From contig NW_020194615.1 in the NCBI RefSeq assembly GCF_002865645.1, positions 682,001-746,000 on the forward strand: 64,000 nucleotides of DNA. The letters are read 5' to 3'. The notes below the pieces were generated by a model. The model searched no databases, was not told the origin of the DNA, and worked only from the letters and a program-made list of their open reading frames with translations. Both the position numbers and the translations under genes were made by a program. This DNA is from Hyaloscypha bicolor E. Taxonomy: Eukaryota > Ascomycota > Leotiomycetes > Helotiales > Hyaloscyphaceae. Shown in pieces: positions 47,601-59,269 of the stretch. The stretch's first letter is position 1; the number at the start of each line of letters is the position of its first letter.

Positions 47601-48130
47601 TTTTGGAGCAAAATATTATTATACCGCCGTTATTAAAGTCCTCTACTATAACCACGCTCGCTACATGTTATGCATCGCGATTACTATTTCTACGTACTCG
47701 GGGATCTTTAGCAGTTTTGAACCTAGCCAAAGCCTTGGCTAGGCGATCCAAAGCTTTTCTTTTCAGAGTATTAAGCGCTGCCTCCCCGCTGGCTCCTTTA
47801 TCTTCGAATTCGGTTTCCTTAACATAAGCAGTTCCCCAATTAGCCTCGACTTCGTTATCTTTGAAGATTGTCGGATCTGGGCTAATATTGCTATTGGACC
47901 TCTGTAGTATGTTAACCCTTTCCCCTAAATTAGGAGGTCTCTTGAAAAGCAAGGATAGTAGGCTTATTAGATTAGCGATCTCCTTATTTAGTAGAGAAAG
48001 CTTCTCCATTCTATATACCCTGTCTAATAAAGGGACTCTAGGCGACGCTGGGTGCTTTGAACTTTCTTGGTACAGGTACGCGCGATCCTCCCGTATTTTA
48101 AAGTCTCAGGCCAAAGTTGGGCAGTAACCG
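44610..48130 (-). pseudogene. OTT_1508-like deaminase-domain gene, RIP-damaged
   Basis: A long minus-strand gene of about 1100 codons, broken by scattered TAG/TAA and frame changes but still readable. The N-terminal part (48009-47668) reads MEKLSLLNKEIANLISLLS and ALDRLAKALARFKTA, then VIVEDFNNGGIIIFCSKNE and ETFLRSLKDLLE (47655-47550). The middle (about 47280-46730) has ISIREWADNYGL-like sequence. At 46717-46514 lies the deaminase core: RTVYAEVQLIYYLE, then YSRKYYFFCEEF, then HGTFTTRGTYKAVFP. This is the fungal OTT_1508-like deaminase pattern, with metal ligands His (H-A-E) and Cys (C-S-x-K-x-C-x-x-C). Here His reads Tyr at codon 46694-46696 and the first Cys pair reads Tyr; only the last Cys and the catalytic Glu remain. 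The C-terminal part includes open pieces 45899-45612, 45266-45072 and 44927-44610. The real start may lie a little upstream of 48009, since the frame continues. Function of the family in fungi is not settled. Confidence 0.6.
46514..46717 (-). other. Deaminase core of the pseudogene (67 codons open)
   Basis: The only uninterrupted stretch that carries the domain signature. Changes from the family pattern (His-8 to Tyr, Gly-36 to Arg, Cys-37 and Cys-41 to Tyr) each need one C-to-T or G-to-A change, which is the RIP spectrum. Catalytic Glu-10 and Cys-45 are intact. Confidence 0.6.
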
Positions 48131-48771
48131 CTCCTCAGACCAAGAAGAGGCGGGGTCAGTTTGCTTAGGCCTAGGCTATACTAATTGCACGCCACATTGA
48201 TCTAACGCCACGTTCACCATATTCGGCCTGAGGCCTTTAAAGTTCAAAACAGCAAGCATAGCCGATACTTGTTTTTCAAAGTACAGAGACCCACCGATTC
48301 TCTTATACGGAATTTACTCTACTTTAAATAAGAAATAAATAAATATTATAAATTTACTTACCTGCTATTACTTAATATTACTATGGCTTTTAGCTTCGAA
48401 AAAAATTAACTAGATAGAAATAAACTTTTAGATAAAGAACTAAGTTATAAAGTTTATAATAATATAAATATAACTAATAAGTCTTTATATAAGCTCTCGT
48501 AAAATTAAATACATACTATAGTATATAAATATTTTAAAATAAGATAAGGCCAGAATAAAAAAGATTTTAATTATTTTAGATTAAAACATTTATAATTTCA
48601 TTAAAATACTAGTTATATTACAGGATTTTTACTTTATAGAAATATTAGTTACTAGAACTTTAATTATTACTAATTTATTACTATAGACTCAATATTAAGT
48701 ATATTAATAGAAGAATAAAATTAGGTATTATAATTAAGTTATATAATAGCTCTTTTTTCTTTTATTATACT
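48131..48771. other. Boundary from the GC-richer island back to AT-rich sequence
   Basis: Composition falls sharply at about 48300. From there to the TE8 end no frame or repeat is recognised; the same unidentified target sequence continues after TE8 at 63778. Confidence 0.6.
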
Positions 48772-49051
48772 TATTATAAATATAAGATCTAGGGCCTAAA
48801 AAATATAATTAGACTATTTCTATTTTAATAATTTAAAGCTAAAAAGAGAAGAGGATCTTAAAGAAGCCTCGGATCTAAATAATTACAAGCTATATACAGG
48901 CCTATATACTAGCTTAAGCTCGGGGTTATATATAATAATTAGGTAATTATAAATACCTTATTTAGATATTAGATATTTTTCTTAAATACTAGATACCTTA
49001 CTAGCTCTAGTCTAACCCTTACTAATATTATATATTATAATAACTATAATA
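48772..49051 (-). repeat. TE8 3' LTR (280 bp)
   Basis: Pairs with 63498-63777; preceded by ATACT. Confidence 0.92.
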
Positions 49052-49299
49052 TTACTTCCTTTCTTAAAGTAAGCTTATTCCCGAGCTTTAAAAGTCCCTA
49101 TTTGAATTTCCAAGTTATAAGTTATATATTAAAGGCCAGGGCCTTTTATATATAACTTTAAAGAATTTCCGTTCGTATTATATAATTCCGGTAGTATATT
49201 ATTCTTAGTATAGTTTAACTAATAGAGGAAATTCTATAGTAGTTCTAGCTATTCGGGATTCTTATTATAGAAGCTCTAAAGAGCTAGGGTACTATTATT

Positions 49300-50733
49300 T
49301 AATAAGGAAGCAGGATACTATTCCGGATCTGGGTTCTATTCTTTTTACTAGACTTAGTACTTTAGCTTCCTATAAAATAGCTTTATTACTAGTATTTCTT
49401 AAACTTTATATTTCATTTCTTTGTCTTATAATTCTAATAGTAGGAGCTCCGGATTTATTTATCTAGGAAAAGGATTACCTAGATCTTTATATAGCTTCTT
49501 TATATAAAATACCGGATATATTTTTATTAATTCCAGAAGCTTGAGCCTAAAGAAATATCCTATTTATTTTAGGATTTCATATAATCTTTCTATTTAATAA
49601 GCTAGCTTATAGCTTAGATAATTATTCTTCTAGTATTTAGTAATAATTTATATCTTATTTCCTATTCTAAAGTTTACTAGTTAATAGTACTTAGTAGCTT
49701 AAATAGTATAATATTCTTATATTTATATTATATTTTTCTATATCTTTTATTATTATTTATAAAGCTATATTACTAGGGCCTTTATTTTCTATTTATTTAA
49801 TTCTTTTTTCGGAATACCTAATTATATTTGGGTTTCCTAGTTAAATAATATCTGCGGTTTATAGCCCTTTTTTATAAGAAATAGGAATTGGCCTATAGTC
49901 TTATAAACTAGAGCTATTTACTAATAATTAATTATTATTACCTATTTATTCTAATTATTCTAGTAGTAATTTATATAGAAATATAGCTATTAGTTAAAAT
50001 ACTAGTTAATAATCTTTATCTAACTATTAGTTTAGAGATAATTAGTAATTAATAACTTGAGCTTTATATTAATATATTTATAGAACTTGCTTTAGAAATC
50101 TAATATAAACTAGGAGCCTTAATTAGATATTATAGTCTTTAAAATACTAACTTAATTAACTATATAAATAAGAAATAAAAATACTAACTTTTTAGTTATT
50201 ATTATATTTCAGACAGGAATTATAATAAAGTACTTGCCTAAATAATTAATAAAGATTATTACTATATTATACTTATTTCTATTCTCTAAATATTTCTTAA
50301 AATCTACTAATATATATTACTAAAAGTAGTTAGAGACTAGTAATAAATATAAGAGCCCTAGCTTCTTATTTCTAGAAATATAAGATTATTAGTAAGTATA
50401 ATAGTTATTCTTATACTAATTAATATTTATATCTTAGCTTGGCTAGTAATAATAGGCCTAAAGAAACTATTAAAGCTTAGCTTATTCTAAATATCTTATT
50501 AGAGGCTATATATATATCTTCTAAATAAGAATAATATATAAGAATATCTCGGGTATTATTATATTATTAGATATAAATAGTTTATTATATTATAAAAAAA
50601 GGCCATCTTATAGTATTTAAGTACTTTTCTTCTTATTTTTTGCCTTATTTTATAGCTTTTCTAGTTCTAGTAACTCTTGGTTCTTACTTAATAGTTTATT
50701 TATTAGCTAGATACTATTATACTAGGTTTCTTT
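49300..50733 (-). pseudogene. TE8 pol relic, 3' part: integrase
   Basis: The minus-strand reading from 50560 to 49850 gives the Gypsy integrase: KLGLLYLLLVSNY, YLENRNKYNIVIIFINYLGKYFIII with Asn for the first catalytic Asp, TIISNQGSQFILDF-like sequence for the second Asp region (Asp to Asn), and YLQTNSQIKIINQYF for the Y-H-P-x-T-D-G-Q-T-E word. TE9 lies between this part and RNase H. The remaining bases to 49300 are too damaged to read; no chromodomain could be shown. Confidence 0.8.
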
Positions 50734-50738
50734 CTAGG

Positions 50739-51041
50739 TATAAAATACGTAATAGCAGGGTAATATATAAGTAGTTAAGGTAAGTAAGCTATAGAGTAAC
50801 GCTTGCAAGTATAACTAATTCCAAGAATTAATTCTAATAAGAGACTAATTAATACCCTTTCCAAAGCTAGGAGCGTCTCTCTATATATTCCCTAGTACTT
50901 AGCCAGATATATAAAGCCTTTTACTTAATTAGGAAATCCTATATAATCTATATAATTCCGATTATAAGCTATACCCAAAATAGGAAACTAGATCTATAAT
51001 ATCTAATACCTATTTATATACTATTATATATATCTATTATA
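50739..51041 (-). repeat. TE9 3' LTR (303 bp)
   Basis: Strongly mutated copy; for example CTATTATATATATCTATTATA here against CCATCACGTGTGCCCATTATA in 57429-57731. Confidence 0.93.
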
Positions 51042-51119
51042 TTAACCTCCTCTCTAGGCCCTTATCCCCAAGAGGCCTGGGAAAACTGCAAATAGCTTTA
51101 TAAATATTTCCCTAAAACT

Positions 51120-52350
51120 TTTCTAGCTACTAGCTTTCTCTAAAGACTTCCTATAATTGCCCTATTATTACGCCAGGTAATAGAGTTAAGGATATAGTTT
51201 ACTAATTCTTTCTAGCTAGTTTACAAATCGCCTCTAGCAATTCCCCCTTATAAAAGTAATATAAATATAATATATATTATCGGATATAAAGCTTATCCGA
51301 TCTCCTAATTAGTTTATAAATCCTAACTTAGCCTCTATTTACAAATAAATTATTACTCTATAGGCCCAAGAGTTTAGAAAAGTTAATCCGATCTTCTGGT
51401 TTATTTATAAATCCTTTCTTTAGAATTTTCTAGGTATTTCTGGTATAGAGCCGGTTCCGAATTCGTAATTACTATTCGGGGAAAGGGTATTATAAAAAGG
51501 CCTCTCTTTTCCTACTAACTAATCTTCCTTTTCCTTAATTATAATACTATACCTAGCTTCTTCTTATCCCTTGCCTTCCTTCTTTAAGCCTTCTTTAAGC
51601 TCCTTTAAGCTTCTTTAAGCCTTATTTAAGCTTTATTCAAGTTTCCTTCTAATTCCCTTTTCTACTTCTTTATTTATTAAGATAAATACTTCTCTTAGTA
51701 TTTATTAGCCTATTACTATCCGTTTGGCTAATACTCCTATATCCTTAATTCGCCCTTACTATCTTTAATATTCTAAGAATATTACCAAGTTTCCTAACCT
51801 TACTTATATTAAGAGTAATAATTATTTAGTATATAATTATTATTACTTTAAGAATAAGAAATATAATCCTATAAGTTATAAATTCCTTCTTTTATTCCTT
51901 ATTCTAATACTATTTAAGGTTCCTTAAATATATATAGTATAATTAAACTGCCTTTTTTAAGCTATTAATATATATAAGTATTTTCCTTATCCTTTACCCG
52001 AAAGAGAGAAGGCTATTACTGCCTTTCTTTTATACTAAACTATATATACTTCTTATATTAAAGCTATTATTTAAGGCTAATAAATTCCTCTAATAATTCA
52101 AGGAATAGGTTAAGTAATTCTTACTAGCTTAGTATAAGTATAAAGTACTCTTAATAATATAATTAATGTTTTTTGGTATTAAATAAGCTTACTTCTTCCT
52201 TATTTCTTACTAATAGCTAATAGCTTTATAGGCTAATTTATTACCTATTTCTCGAGAGAATCCTAATAAGAATAATAATAAGAATAGTAGAGAATAGTTA
52301 TAAGGGTAGGGTATTTATAAAATACAGAAATTAGAGTTTTTAATAATTTT
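51120..52350 (-). pseudogene. TE9 extra ORF between chromodomain and 3' LTR
   Basis: Counterpart of 28700-29900 in TE3. The minus-strand reading has LGNILRILKIVRAN near 51740-51790 and SISQTDSNRLINTKRS near 51690-51735. After the 11-bp repeats it reads YPFPE and RNRLYTRNT-like sequence. The plus strand is also rather open here, so the coding strand is taken from the better agreement between the two copies on the element's sense strand. No known domain. Confidence 0.45.
51580..51645 (-). repeat. 11-bp tandem repeats in the TE9 extra ORF
   Basis: About six units of TTCTTTAAGCC, TCCTTTAAGCT and similar on the plus strand; the mutated counterpart is at 29311-29396 in TE3. Confidence 0.85.
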
Positions 52351-52489
52351 CGTATAGTTTTTCCAAGAATAAATATATGGTTTTTTAATAATTTCCTAAT
52401 AAAAGTATTTATTTTTTATACCTCTATTTAACTAATAGTATTATAATATTACTCTTTTCTAAGTATTCTTATAATTCTTAAGCTATATT

Positions 52490-55400
52490 CTCTAGATTAC
52501 TTAGTAGTTCCTATATATTATCCGCCGGTAAATAGCCCTTCTAATAAATAAAATATTCTCTTTTTTTTCTGCCTTTCCTATAAGCTATAATAGATTCTAT
52601 CTCGAATTCCTCTTTACCCTTAATCTCGACCGGCTCTAGTTCTATTATAGTACTAGTTTACGGGTACTATAGTTCTAAGAGAGAAACGTGGAAAATATTA
52701 TAGATCTAATATAATAGTAGTAATTCCAAGTAGTATACCTATTTATATATTTCTATAATTTCTAGAACTTTAAAGGGGCCGAGATATCTATTTACTAGCT
52801 TTATACTAAGTTATAGCTATTAAATATTCTTTATATAAAGCATGACTTTATTATATATCTTGAATTTCTTATTAATATATTTCTTATTATAATACTTTTT
52901 TTATATATTTACTATTTCTTGCTATTATTTCTCTAATACCTCCCGTTCTACTTAAATCCTTTATACTTTTTCCTATATTACCGGTACTTCTTTTTCTGGA
53001 ATATTATCCTTAATATATAGTTTAATATTAGGATGAAATCCGTATAAGGTATAGAATAGGGATATTCCTATTATTAAATATATAGAGTTATTATATATGA
53101 ATTCTGTAAGAGCAAGCTTTATTACCTAGTTATCCTACTAGTAGCTAGTATAGTACCTCAAGTATTATTCTAGAATTTGATTCAGATTCTCCGTTTATTT
53201 ATTAGTTTATAAGTAGAATACTATACTTAGCTATTATTAAACCTTTAAGTAGAAGTATAGACTTAACTAGAACTTACTTATAAAAATAGATCCTCTATTA
53301 GAGGTTATGCCCGCAGGTATACCAAAGTCTTTAATAATATAGTATATAAATAGCTCTACTAGCTTAGGAGCCAAGACTTTCTTAGTAATCGGAATATATT
53401 ATATTATTTTTATATACTTATTAATAATAATAAGTATAGAATTATATACTTTACTATAAAACCTAGAAAGAAGTAGCCCCGTAATAAAGTCCATAATAAT
53501 TTCTTACTATGGCTTAGAGAAGAGGGGAAATAAACTAAGTATATTATATAGTAAATATCTTTTTACCTTAGTCTATTAATATATAAAATAAGTTTTAATA
53601 TAGTTTTTTATATTCTTTCTTATATTCTACTAGAAGTACTTTCTCTAGAGGATCTCTAGTATCTTACTAGTACTAAAATATCTATTTATAGGATTATTAT
53701 AATTAGCTTATAGTAATTCTTCTTTAAGAGCCGGCTTATTTAGTATATAGATAATACCCTAATATCTTAATAACCCAGATATATTAAGTTTCCAAGTCTT
53801 AATAGCTCTAGTAAAGGTCTTTTTTAAGAACTATTCATACTACTAGTATTATACTAATAGATTAAGCCTTTAGTACTATAATAGTAGTTTAAGTAATATC
53901 TTTCTGCTTTTCTCGTATATTATTTCGGACCTAGCTACCCATATAGCTAGAATCTGTAATACATACTATTTATAACTAGCTATACTAGTAATAGGCTCAA
54001 GTAACGGTATCTCTAGTACTACTTTATTACTAAAATAGACTTCTTCTTTGGAATTCCTTAGTATCTTACTAATTAAGGAGTACCTATCTCCTCTTTCCTG
54101 GGCCTTATATTATAGTATTATAGAAATAGTATAATATCCTATTACTACTACTTATAGGGTTCTCTATTCTGTATTCTATAGCTTATTATAAAGTATAGGT
54201 AGTAAAGTATCTTTATTTATACCTACTATAAAGTCTAGCCTCCTTAATAGCCTATTAGCGGAATTACTATACCCCGGCCAGTACTCTAAGACAAAGTCAA
54301 AGACAGCTAGCTTCTTTATCTATCTTATTTATTAACTATTTAGTTTTCTCTTAGTTATAAAATATTTCAAGTTATTATAATCTGTCTTAATAATAATAGT
54401 ATACCAGGTATATATTAGGTAATATTACTAAGTATAAAATATTAGAATAATAGCCAAGAATTTAGAGTTATATATCTCATATCTACTCTTAATTATAGTT
54501 ATCTTTTTTAAATAGAAAGTAATAAGGTATTACCTGGCTTCTATTCCCTTACTAAAGAGCTAGGAAATTATACCTATAATTACAAATCCTAAAGTATTCG
54601 TTTTTATATAAATCTTTAAGGCTAGATTAAAATAATAAAGAATTAGTACTATTATAAATATAATTTATAGTTCCCTAAAAGCCTTATTTATCTCATCTGT
54701 CTAGCTAAACTAATATAGTAGTTTTCTACTAGTTTTTAGTAAATTAGTTAATCCTTTTATTACTCTAAAGTATTTATAGATAAACCTCTAATAAAAGTTA
54801 GTAAAACCCAGAAATACTTAGACTTCTCGAATATTATTCTTTAGGGCCGGCTATTTCCTAATAACTATAACCCGGCTAGCCTTTATTTCTATATTATCTG
54901 GGCTAATTATAAATCCCAGGAACTCTATTCTTTCTATATTAAACTCGTATTTTGCCAAGTTTATAAAGAGCTAGTATTACTATAACTACTCGAATATATA
55001 TTAGACTACTATTATATATTATTCTGGGTTCTCTAAATAAATTAAAATATTATCTAAATAGATTATATAAATAATATTTATAAGGCCTACTAGTATATAG
55101 TTAATATATGCCTGGAATATTACCGGAATATTAGATAGTCTAAAGGATATAATATAGTACTTAAAATATCTATAGTATATTCGAAATACCGTTTTCTACT
55201 TATTACTTTCCTATATTTATAACTAATAGTAAGTATTCTTTAAGTTTAGCTTTATATATATCTTTATTCTATAAAGCCTATTTATTATCTTACTAATAAG
55301 TAGTAATAGTATTTGGTTCTTAATAGTAATCCTATTTAGACCCTAGTAATTAATATATAAATATAGGCTGCTTTCTTTCTTTAGAATAAATATAATTAGA

Positions 55401-57380
55401 GTACTAGCTAGGCTAGTAAAATAACGGATTTACTTCTTTTCCAAACTAGTATTAAGATATTCCCGAAGAACTTTAAGCTCCCTTTCTAATAAAGTATATA
55501 TAGGACTATATAGTAGTTAAGATTCTAGTTCCAGATCTATATAATACTCTATTATATAGTAGTCGGGCAATATACCTATAGCCTTTATAGAGAATATTTA
55601 GAGAAGGTCCTAATATTTCCTGGGAAGTATAGCTATTCCGTTTATAGTAATAGTAATAACCCTTTAGCTATCTATTATAGGATAGGTAATTAATAGAAAA
55701 ATATATACCTTATACTTTACTACTTTAGTAAACTTCCTAGTATTTAGAACTTTAATCTTCTATAGTCAAATCTAGTATCTTTATATTGCCTTTCTAAAGG
55801 AAATCAGGGAATTAACCTAATAGAGCTATAGGAATCCAAATATTATATTAATATAGTTTAGATTAAAATCATATAATATAAAGTATATATTAGCCTTCCT
55901 TTAGTCCCCTAGTATATTCTCGGTAGTAATCCCAAAAATATAATCTTTATATAAATGAATCCTCTTTTCCTCTAGTAAGAATAAGGGAGTTACCCTTAAT
56001 ATTAATAAAATACTTATATCTAAGGCTAATCTTTTTTTTATATAATTAGCCTCTATACCCGAGTTAACTAATACTTTAATTCTTTACCTATCTTTCCTTA
56101 TCTTAATAGTAACCTTAATTACTATTCTCGTTTTAGGGGCCTTACTCTCTATAGTATAAATGAGTATAACTACTATGGGATATGCCCGTTTCCCGGCTTC
56201 TTTAGTTCTAGGTACTTATATATCTTATAGCCAGACTTATTATAGTTATAGTAAGTCGGTTTTCCCCGATTTAGGTAAGTAATAGTATAATAACCCTTTT
56301 TCTAGTAAGTAAAGCAAGTTATACCTGGTCTTATAGATCCTAATATAAGTACTATATTAGACCCTATTACTATACTTTTACTATTCCGGTTATATAAATC
56401 TCGTAACAGGAATATACTTCTCTTCTATTTCCTTTTATTATTTCCTCTTTCTTTTCTCTAATTTCCTTCTTTTTATTAACCCGTTAGCTTATTATTATAT
56501 TTCTATTAAATAAACTAGTTTAAGTTATTCTCGATTCTTATAGCCACAGAAATAAGCTTCTCCCTTTCTTATAGAGTATTCCCTTGGTAATTAATCTTGT
56601 CCCGAATCTCCTGCCTCAAGTTACTAAATAAGTTATCCCGCTTTTATAGTAAACCCATATATTCCAAGTTATCTAATAGGCTATCCAAATAGAATATAAA
56701 GCTTTGGATACTCTAACCTGGCCGCTATTTTATATCCTTAAACTTAGTAAGGGCATTATTACTATAGTTCTCTAGATCTAAAATAGAATCCTTTATAAAC
56801 TTAATAAAGGTTTTCTAATCCGTAGTATTAATACCTACTAATTACTCCCTATACTTCCAGATATTCCTGGCTATATTCTTAAAGCAGAAAGTATAATATA
56901 TAATCTTTACTATATCTATAGCCCAGGTAATCCCGCCGTCTTTATACTATTTTAGCTCTGCCTAGTAAAAGAAGTCCTGGGCTTCCTTAATACTCTTCCC
57001 CTTATAGGTTAGTAATTCTCGGGTTTTTAGAGCCCTGTAAACTAAACATATTACTAGTAGTATAACAGGTTCTATAATAGGTATTCGAATATCCTCAAGA
57101 TAGTAAATCTAAGCTTCTAAATCCTCTAGATCCTTCCTCTATTATATCTCTGCTTCTAACTTAGTAATATAATAATAAGCCGCTGCCAGCTTCTCTATTA
57201 TTATTATTCTACTAGCTAGTTCTGGAAATATCTGAGTTCTATTCCCTTCTCCTAATTAGGCAGTAGCTAGAGTAACTAACTAGGTGCTCCCCTAGGTACC
57301 TGACTAGGTCGCCCTAGTAATAGTAGAGGCGCTTCTTCTAGTTAATACTCTAGCTATTAGTAGTTTTATCTATTAATAGC
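52490..57380 (-). pseudogene. TE9 chromovirus gag-pol relic
   Basis: Order on the minus strand: gag (about 56350-57380); zinc-knuckle words near 56230-56340 (CFTYQKKGYYTITY); protease near 56040-56075 (NSGIEANYI, active Asp now Asn); reverse transcriptase about 54800-55650, with YLDNILIYLENPE near 55030-55065 and KYEFNIERIEFLGFIISPDN near 54895-54955; RNase H about 54350-54620; integrase about 52850-54200; and a chromodomain at 52490-52700 (GKEEFEIESIIAYRKGRKK ... NLENIAQ). The sequence is less mutated than TE3 in several of these places. Confidence 0.88.
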
Positions 57381-57428
57381 TTAACTATCTCATAATAAAC
57401 TACTCCCTAAAAATTAGATTAATTAGAA

Positions 57429-57731
57429 TATAAGATACGTAATAGCAGGGTAATATATAAGTAGTTAAGGTAAGTAAGCTATAGAGTAATACTTATAAGT
57501 ATAACTAATTCCAAGAATTAATTCTAATAAGAGACTAATTAATGCCCCTTCCAAAGCTAGGAGTATCTCCCTATATATTCCCTAGTACTTAGCCAGGTAT
57601 ATAAAGCCTTTTACTTAATTAGGAAATCCCATATAATTCATATAATTCCAATTACAAGCTATACCCAAAATAGGAAACTAGATCTATAATATCTAATACC
57701 TGTCTATATGCCATCACGTGTGCCCATTATA
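57429..57731 (-). repeat. TE9 5' LTR (303 bp)
   Basis: Least mutated LTR of the family; on the minus strand it begins TATAATGGGCACACGTGATG. Followed by CTAGG. Confidence 0.94.
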
Positions 57732-57879
57732 CTAGGCCAGGCTTATAAAGGCCTTAATTGGAACTAACTAGAGATTCTATATAATATTATTATTAATTTT
57801 TTATTATAAAAGAAGAATTTGGGTTTAGTAGGCTATTATTACTTTATTCTAGATAGTTATATTCTTATATTTCCTATTT

Positions 57880-58970
57880 AGGGCATTCGCTTATTTATTT
57901 AACTTATTTACCTAATATATAAGCTTAAAATAATAATAGAAAAAATATTATATCTAGTAGGCTTATTTTACTAAAAGCTTTTTTATAATTATAAAGTACT
58001 TAAGAATTTAGTAATCTAAATAAATTATAAAGAGTATTTTTTATAGGCCTTTTAGCTTTGCTTACTATTTAGTTAAAAAGAAAATAATAGCAAGTATTTC
58101 TTTATTATAAATATTATAGTTTAGTTTTACTAATTATATAATTTTAGAAAAGAATATTACCGGATATTAGAGTTCTATCTAGAAGTCTTATTATAAGAGA
58201 ATACCGGCTATAACTCTATTTAATATATTTGTCTTAATTATAGTAAAGAAATTCGGATTATAGTAATATAGAATTAGTACCGAGAGTATAATTTGCTTTA
58301 GTTTAGTAAAACTTTTTTAATACTAATCTATTTACTTAAATAAAACTCCTTTATATATTAGAGCTATTAGGGGCTTTATTATATAGCTATATTCTATAAT
58401 AAAATACTAATAAAAGTTATAAAAACCTAGAAAGCCTTATATTTCTTTAATTATCTTTAGTAATTACTAGTTTTTAATAACTATTATTTTATCTAAATCT
58501 ATTTTAATATCTCTAGTAAAAATAATAAAGCCTAGATATTTTATATAAATAATCTTAAACTCTAATTTCTTAATATTTATTTAGAGGCTAATATTCTATA
58601 GTTATTAAAGAATCTTTTATATATAATCTTTATATTTTAGGGAATTATTTAAATAAATTAGAATATTATTTAAATAAGCTATATAAAAAATATTAAAGTA
58701 ATTAAAAAAAATATTATTTATATATTTCTAATATATAATACAGCTATTAATTAGGCCTTTCTAAAGAATTTTATATTTATAGGCTTTATATCTTATATAG
58801 AATATTATAAGTTTTTCTAATTCTGGGTTTATTTAAATCTAATAGAATACTTATTAAATATCTAGCTTTATATAGATCTTGGCTTGAGCTAGCTATATAA
58901 GGATTTTATAAATAAGGGAGAAAAATAATAGTTCTTTTATATTAAGTTATTTAGCTTATAATAATTAATA
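57880..58970 (-). pseudogene. TE8 pol relic, middle part: reverse transcriptase thumb and RNase H
   Basis: Minus-strand reading gives LGFIIFTRDIKIDLDKI, EIQGFLGFYNFYQYFI, KPLIALIYKGVLFK, VIAGILLQQ, PVIFFSKII and KLNYNIYNKEILAIIFFL, the ordered Gypsy RT-connection and RNase H words, and closes with NKLNKQANALN for the conserved N-x-x-A-D-A-L-S. This part is easy to recognise, more so than any other pol piece in the window. It is cut by TE10 at 58970 and by TE9 at 57736. Confidence 0.9.
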
Positions 58971-58975
58971 TAAAA

Positions 58976-59110
58976 TATTATAAAATAGTAAGAAATAGTA
59001 ATTTATATAAGTAGTTATCTAATTAAAAGAAGCTCTAAAAGAAGCCTCTGGAAATAAAAGGGGCCGCTAAATAAATAAAGCTAAGCTTTCTAATACCCGT
59101 ATATATAATA
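58976..59110 (-). repeat. TE10 3' LTR (135 bp)
   Basis: Pairs with 60678-60812; preceded by TAAAA. Confidence 0.92.
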
Positions 59111-59269
59111 TATTCCCCAGAGGCTTCTAATTCTATATATAAAGGAAATAGCTAGTAAAGTACTCTTACGGAGCACCCCTAGTAAAGCAAAAAGAAGTAT
59201 ATATATAGTCTATCTCCCCTAATTAAGAGCTAAGAAACCGTTATTCCCTAATGCCTTATATTAAGCTAA

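Larger units (their letters stand above)
50739..57731 (-). mobile_element. TE9: Gypsy chromovirus, third copy of the TE1/TE3 family, nested in TE8
   Basis: LTRs of 303 bp each lie at 50739-51041 and 57429-57731, with the perfect duplication CTAGG at 50734-50738 and 57732-57736. The LTR matches the TE3 LTR in reverse complement. Coding is on the minus strand. The element is complete at 7.0 kb and uninterrupted, so it is the best copy for working out the family: gag, two zinc-knuckle-like words, protease, RT, RNase H, integrase, chromodomain and the extra ORF. Confidence 0.94.

Noticed and set aside
47441..48127. Two plus-strand ORFs (47441-47827 and 47861-48127)
   Set aside because: Both mirror the N-terminal part of the deaminase-family gene, whose minus-strand reading fits better.
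30694..48771. A Starship-type giant element
   Set aside because: I looked for a DUF3435/FluG-like tyrosine recombinase and found no convincing motif; the second boundary is also not visible.
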